NCBI GenBank assembly: GCA_036275695.1
Contig: DASUDI010000018.1
Location: 1-17,407, forward strand
Direction: 5' to 3'
Length of the DNA: 17,407 nt
Source of the DNA: Damh-18 sp036275695
GTDB lineage: Bacteria > Patescibacteriota > Minisyncoccia > Phycocordibacterales > UBA918
Both the position numbers and the translations under genes were made by a program. The notes under the pieces are model-generated. The model was not told the DNA's origin, searched no databases, and worked only from the letters and a program-made list of their open reading frames with translations. Shown piece after piece: positions 14,372 through 17,407 of the stretch. The first letter of the stretch is position 1, and each line of letters starts with the position of its first letter.

Positions 14372-14704
14372 ATGGATACTCATCAAAATAACAATCAAAA
14401 TACCACCTCCCCCACACACCACGGACCAGTGCTTGGTCTACTCGTTATCATCCTTGTCGTTATTCTTGGCGGATTATACCTTTGGGGAAGCATACTAAAT
14501 ACGCAAGAACCAGTGGCGCCACAAGTCATCAATAATGAACCGGAAACACCGCGCGCAGAAGCGGATATCGAGATTTCACGAACACTAAGCTCATCGGACG
14601 AAATTGACGCAATTGAAACAGATATTGTGAATACAAACCTTGACTCTATTGATGCTGATATACAGGCCATGGACATAGAGTTCCAAAATTCTCTTGGAAT
14701 GTAG
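14372..14704 (+). CDS. Small single-pass membrane protein with acidic tail
   Basis: This 110-aa protein has a polar Asn/His-rich N-terminus (1-18), one membrane helix (about 19-41, GPVLGLLVIILVVILGGLYL) and an extracytoplasmic-looking acidic C-terminal region. The tail contains SSSDEIDAIETDI (73-85) and a second, related stretch LDSIDADIQAMDIEF (90-104), which look like two amphipathic acidic helices with IE/ID repeats. The likely topology is N-in, C-out, but is not certain. It lies 22 nt after the secreted coiled-coil gene and ends 20 nt before a terminator. The pairing suggests that the two products act together at the cell surface; this is inference from context. I recognise the style from Patescibacteria but not a named family. 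Confidence 0.75.
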   Translation: MDTHQNNNQNTTSPTHHGPVLGLLVIILVVILGGLYLWGSILNTQEPVAPQVINNEPETPRAEADIEISRTLSSSDEIDAIETDIVNTNLDSIDADIQAMDIEFQNSLGM

Positions 14705-14724
14705 TGGTAGTACATTTGAGATGC

Positions 14725-14753
14725 AACAGGCGCACCGAGGGTGCGCCTGTTTT
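14725..14753 (+). terminator. Intrinsic terminator before tig
   Basis: AACAGGCGCACC (14725-14736) pairs with 14740-14751 around the loop GAG, with a short T-run following and an outer GCAAC/GTTGC extension (14723-14727 and 14754-14758). It closes the two-gene unit upstream. Confidence 0.85.
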
Positions 14754-14843
14754 GTTGCAAATACACAATCCTCGTGTACACTGTCTCACATTCGAAAGTG
14801 CGCAATCGGACACTGAACGGCGCACCATTAACAATAATCAAGA

Positions 14844-14849
14844 TATATT
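14844..14849 (+). promoter_or_regulatory. -10 box of tig, leaderless spacing
   Basis: TATATT (five of six consensus positions) ends exactly 7 nt before the tig ATG at 14857. It lacks the TG extension and a clear -35. The spacing matches that of rnhA, HIT and tpiA. Confidence 0.5.
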
Positions 14850-14856
14850 CAATACA

Positions 14857-15987
14857 ATGGAGCGTGAAATTTTAGAGCACATAACTGTCACAAAAAATGA
14901 ACATTCAATGGTGACGATTGCGGGAGAGCTCCCGTGGAGTGAACTTGAAAAACATCGATCAGTGGCAGTGGGTGCTGTTTCAAAAAACCTTAAAATTGAC
15001 GGATTTCGTGAAGGGCACATACCTGAGCACATCCTCATTCAAAAAGTCGGTGACATGGCGATTATTTCGGAGATGGCAGAACGCGCGATTGCGCGCGCGT
15101 ATCCAGAAATTGTTAAACATCACGCACTTGATGTGGTGGGTTACCCGAGTATTTCAATTACCAAAATAGCGAAAGATAATCCACTCGGCTTTTCAATGAC
15201 CGTTGCTGTCATGCCCACCATAACTCTTCCCGACTACACGAAGATCGCAAAAGATATAAATAAACACAAAGAATCAGAGGAGGTTACAGATGACGATGTC
15301 GAAAAACAAATTGCTGATATTCTGCGTCAAAAAGTAGCGTATGAACGTCTTCAATCAAAGGCTCAAAAGAACGATACTGAACATGTGCATGGGCCAGAGT
15401 GTGCGCACGAACATGATGAGGCATCAGAACATGTAACCGAGGAGGACGCTAAAACCCCCACCCCTGAACTGACCGATGAATTAGTGCAGACACTCGGGCA
15501 AAAAGGTCAATTTACAGATGTCGCTGATTTTAAGGCAAAAATTCGTGAGCACCTATCCATTGAAAAAATACGCGAAGTTAATTCAGCGCATCGCGCAAAG
15601 ATAACGGACGCGATCATAGAGCACACAACCATTGAGCTCCCAAAGATTATGATCGATTCTGAAATAAATCAGATGTTTGCCCAAATGGAGGACGACCTCA
15701 CGCGCGCGCAACTAAGCATGAGTGACTATCTTGAACATATCAAAAAAACACGAGATGATCTCACAAAAGAATGGACGCCTGCCGCGGAAAAGCGTGCAAA
15801 GCTTCAATTAATTCTCAATGAGATAGCAAAAAAAGAACATATTGAGCCACATAAGGAAATACTTGATTCGCAGGTGAAGCATCTCATGGAGCAATACAAG
15901 GATGCGGATGAATCACGAGTTCGCGTATATGTCTCATCGATACTTACTAATGAAGAAACACTGAAAAAATTAGAGGAGATGGCGTAA
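14857..15987 (+). CDS. tig: Trigger factor lacking the PPIase domain
   Basis: Trigger factor is the ribosome-bound chaperone for nascent chains. The 376-aa product has the N-terminal ribosome-binding domain with the signature GFREGHIPEHI (49-59; usually GFRxGxxP) and the C-terminal helical chaperone arms (about 204-376). The FKBP-like PPIase domain, normally about 90 residues between them, is missing. In its place, after the first arm helix ending near 164, is a linker of about 40 residues that is acidic and His-rich: H176, H178, C182, H184, H186 and H192 in HVHGPECAHEHDEASEH. The start at 14857 fits the family N-terminus and the promoter spacing; the frame is open to 14704, but that extension runs through the terminator. 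It is a single-gene unit followed by a strong terminator and clpP. Confidence 0.93.
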   Translation: MEREILEHITVTKNEHSMVTIAGELPWSELEKHRSVAVGAVSKNLKIDGFREGHIPEHILIQKVGDMAIISEMAERAIARAYPEIVKHHALDVVGYPSISITKIAKDNPLGFSMTVAVMPTITLPDYTKIAKDINKHKESEEVTDDDVEKQIADILRQKVAYERLQSKAQKNDTEHVHGPECAHEHDEASEHVTEEDAKTPTPELTDELVQTLGQKGQFTDVADFKAKIREHLSIEKIREVNSAHRAKITDAIIEHTTIELPKIMIDSEINQMFAQMEDDLTRAQLSMSDYLEHIKKTRDDLTKEWTPAAEKRAKLQLILNEIAKKEHIEPHKEILDSQVKHLMEQYKDADESRVRVYVSSILTNEETLKKLEEMA

Positions 15988-16010
15988 TTCTGCATATGTG
16001 CCGGTAATGT

Positions 16011-16047
16011 AAAACCTCCGCGCGCCCAAAGGGCGCGCGGAGGTTTT
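16011..16047 (+). terminator. Intrinsic terminator after tig
   Basis: A perfect 17-bp inverted repeat, AAAACCTCCGCGCGCCC (16011-16027) and 16031-16047, closes the loop AAA. It is GC-rich and ends in TTTT, 24 nt after the tig stop. The symmetric A/T ends would let it work in both directions. Confidence 0.9.
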
Positions 16048-16078
16048 ATTCCTCGCGTCACTGCTACCTGTAAGACAT

Positions 16079-16107
16079 TTAACATCTGGGACTTTTTTTG
16101 CTACTAT
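16079..16107 (+). promoter_or_regulatory. Promoter of clpP
   Basis: TTAACA (16079-16084, five of six) and TACTAT (16102-16107) are 17 nt apart, and the -10 is preceded by TGC, making an extended -10. It is the most complete promoter in the window. It ends 9 nt before the ATG at 16117, so the leader would be at most a few nucleotides. Confidence 0.65.
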
Positions 16108-16116
16108 ATCGTGTAT

Positions 16117-16719
16117 ATGCAATCAAAAGAATCACACATACAAAATTATCTCGTACCCATGGTAATCGAAAAATCTCAAGGAGGAGAACGTGCCTTTGAT
16201 ATTTTTTCACGCCTTCTCAAAGAGCGAATTATTTTTGTCACCGGCCCCATCGAAGACCACATGGCAAACCTCGTAGTAGCACAACTTCTCTTTCTCGAAG
16301 CAGAAGACTCAAAGAAAGATATTCACATGTACATCAATTCTCCTGGAGGATCAGTGAGTGCGGGACTCGGTATTGTCGATACCATGAATCACGTTAAGCC
16401 CGATGTAGCGACCGTATGTGTCGGCATGGCTGCATCCATGGGATCAATTATCCTTTCACAGGGTGCCAAGGGCAAACGTTCAATCTTACCTAATGCTGAA
16501 GTCATGATTCACCAGCCATGGGGAGGCGCCCAAGGTCAGGCATCCGATATAGAAATCACTGCGCGACACATCCTTAAAACTCGAGAAACCCTAAACAAAA
16601 TGCTAGCAAAAGCATCTGGAAAACCTCTTGCGCAGGTAGAAAAAGACACCGACCGAGACTTCTTCATGAGCGCTGAGGAATCTAAAAAATACGGATTAGT
16701 TGATACTATTTTGAAATAA
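16117..16719 (+). CDS. clpP: ATP-dependent Clp protease proteolytic subunit ClpP
   Basis: ClpP is the serine peptidase that forms the barrel of the Clp protease together with a ClpX or ClpA/C unfoldase. The 200-aa product has the catalytic triad S107 in GMAASMGS (103-110), H132 in MIHQPWGG (130-137) and D181 in DTDRDFFMSAEE (177-188), plus the oxyanion-hole motif NSPGGSVSAGL (74-84) and the YLVPMVIE N-terminal strand. Length is typical. ATG at 16117 is preferred to a GTG at 16111, because the -10 box ends at 16107 and that GTG would precede the expected transcription start. It is followed by tig's frequent genomic partner order tig-clpP, but clpX is not next; a methyltransferase gene begins 24 nt later. 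Confidence 0.97.
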   Translation: MQSKESHIQNYLVPMVIEKSQGGERAFDIFSRLLKERIIFVTGPIEDHMANLVVAQLLFLEAEDSKKDIHMYINSPGGSVSAGLGIVDTMNHVKPDVATVCVGMAASMGSIILSQGAKGKRSILPNAEVMIHQPWGGAQGQASDIEITARHILKTRETLNKMLAKASGKPLAQVEKDTDRDFFMSAEESKKYGLVDTILK

Positions 16720-16743
16720 ACCACCTAACACACATATATATAT

Positions 16744-17407
16744 ATGGATTTTATAGTTGGTATTTTTGAGCAAGTTTTTAAAAAAGACTATATTCAAAGA
16801 GTTCCAGAATCAGAGATGATTGTAGAAACTGAATCGGAACTTCTCTCATATAACAGATCTATGAGAGAAGGTGGGGCTGCTTGGCCATATATAATATATA
16901 CCGCATATTTCATGAGCCAATCTATTCAGAGGTGCACACACGTACTGGATATCGGCTGTGGCTCAGCTGATTTGCTTATGCTTGTCGCAAAAGCAAATCC
17001 ACACATAACTTTTGTGGGGGTGGATCAAAGTGATATCGCGATTCATGAAGGACAAAAGAAAATTCTTGAAGAAGGTATATCAAATGTCACACTTATACAA
17101 AGTAACCTCACGACATTAAGTAATCTCAATGACCAATCATTTGATGGAGTTATCTCTCGATTTGCATTACACCATCTCCACGATATACAACAATTAGAGA
17201 GTGCATCTATGTCACTCCGGCGAGTACTCAAACATGGGGGCGCATTGTGTATCATTGATTTTAAAAGATTAAAATCATACCGCCTCATGAAATACGTAGC
17301 ATACCGAAATAAGAAAAATGCGGGGGAATTAGTCTCTAGACTTTTCTATGAATCACTCAATGCTGCTTATACCAAAATGGACATCGAAAAGTATCTATCT
17401 AGGAACA
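16744..17407 (+). CDS. Class I SAM-dependent methyltransferase (partial, runs off the right edge)
   Basis: An open frame from ATG at 16744 reaches the window end without a stop, giving 221 residues. It shows the Rossmann-type SAM-binding motifs: motif I VLDIGCGSADLL (68-79), an acidic end of strand 2 in GVDQSD (92-97), FDGVISRFALHHLHD (136-150) and the motif III strand LKHGGALCIIDF (163-174). The FALHHLHD segment is like ubiquinone/menaquinone-type and many small-molecule methyltransferases (Methyltransf_11/25 style); the substrate cannot be told. The N-terminal 60 residues are a helical extension. Arginine is often AGA/AGG here (seven of about eleven), whereas the housekeeping genes around it mostly use CGN, hinting at a different origin. 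No terminator separates it from clpP (24-nt gap with an AT repeat), so it may be co-transcribed. Confidence 0.88.
   Translation, partial: MDFIVGIFEQVFKKDYIQRVPESEMIVETESELLSYNRSMREGGAAWPYIIYTAYFMSQSIQRCTHVLDIGCGSADLLMLVAKANPHITFVGVDQSDIAIHEGQKKILEEGISNVTLIQSNLTTLSNLNDQSFDGVISRFALHHLHDIQQLESASMSLRRVLKHGGALCIIDFKRLKSYRLMKYVAYRNKKNAGELVSRLFYESLNAAYTKMDIEKYLSRN

Noticed and set aside
14704..14856. GTG start at 14704 for trigger factor
   Set aside because: It overlaps the stop of the previous gene and reads through a terminator; the family N-terminus begins at 14857.
15076..15103. Alternating CG runs in coding regions (also near 14090 and 15700), possible Z-DNA
   Set aside because: They fall inside tig and the coiled-coil gene and are explained by Ala-Arg codons (GCG-CGC) plus the general GCGC richness of this genome.
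1..17407. tRNA, rRNA, CRISPR array or insertion sequence
   Set aside because: I saw no cloverleaf-like sequence with a conserved T-loop, no rRNA stretch, no regularly spaced direct repeats and no transposase motif anywhere in the window.

Overview
The window looks like a piece of a compact, streamlined bacterial chromosome, most probably from the Candidate Phyla Radiation (Patescibacteria, Parcubacteria-like). This placement is inferred from gene content and protein peculiarities, since there is no rRNA or marker gene that would settle it. The clues are a minimal type IV pilus cluster next to a cluster of four pseudopilin-like genes, a trigger factor without its PPIase domain, a divergent phosphoglycerate kinase, an RNase HI with an extra C-terminal domain, very short intergenic gaps, terminators that overlap stop codons, and genes that mostly lack a Shine-Dalgarno site. 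TGA is used as a stop (for example by the gene ending at 1483 and the pseudopilin-like gene ending at 5695), so the code is the standard one and not the TGA=Gly code of Gracilibacteria/SR1.

Layout. Positions 1-855 (minus): rnhA followed, 2 nt later, by the start of a membrane protein that resembles the N-terminus of ComEC. 950-1483 (plus): an unrecognised 177-aa protein. 1523-3250 (minus): recJ. 3310-3720 (plus): a HIT-family hydrolase, divergent from recJ. 3749-5645 (minus): the glycolytic pair tpiA-pgk. 5695-11511 (minus): a six-gene pilus operon transcribed pilB, pilC, FimT-like, PilV-like, PilW-like, large PilX-like. 11783-13548 (plus): nusA and inorganic pyrophosphatase. 13744-14704 (plus): a secreted coiled-coil protein and a small membrane-anchored acidic protein. 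14857-15987: trigger factor. 16117-16719: clpP. 16744-end: a class I SAM methyltransferase that runs off the window.

How it fits together. The pilus operon plus the ComEC-like fragment suggest DNA uptake (competence) or surface attachment; RecJ and RNase HI are nucleic-acid processing enzymes; TpiA and Pgk are lower glycolysis; NusA, trigger factor and ClpP are core transcription and protein quality control.

Most of the window is housekeeping and I do not see a clearly new enzyme system. The most interesting signal is at the level of expression. Several genes (rnhA, recJ, HIT, tpiA, tig) carry a -10 box, usually of the extended TGn type, ending exactly 7 or 8 nt before the ATG, which predicts leaderless mRNAs. 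The pilus operon and the 177-aa orphan instead have a leader and a Shine-Dalgarno sequence. Other points worth a look are the His/Cys-rich linker that replaces the PPIase domain of trigger factor, an apparent hairpin with a T-tract in the leader of nusA, altered substrate-binding residues in Pgk, a cysteine-free PilB, and the secreted/membrane protein pair at 13744-14704.
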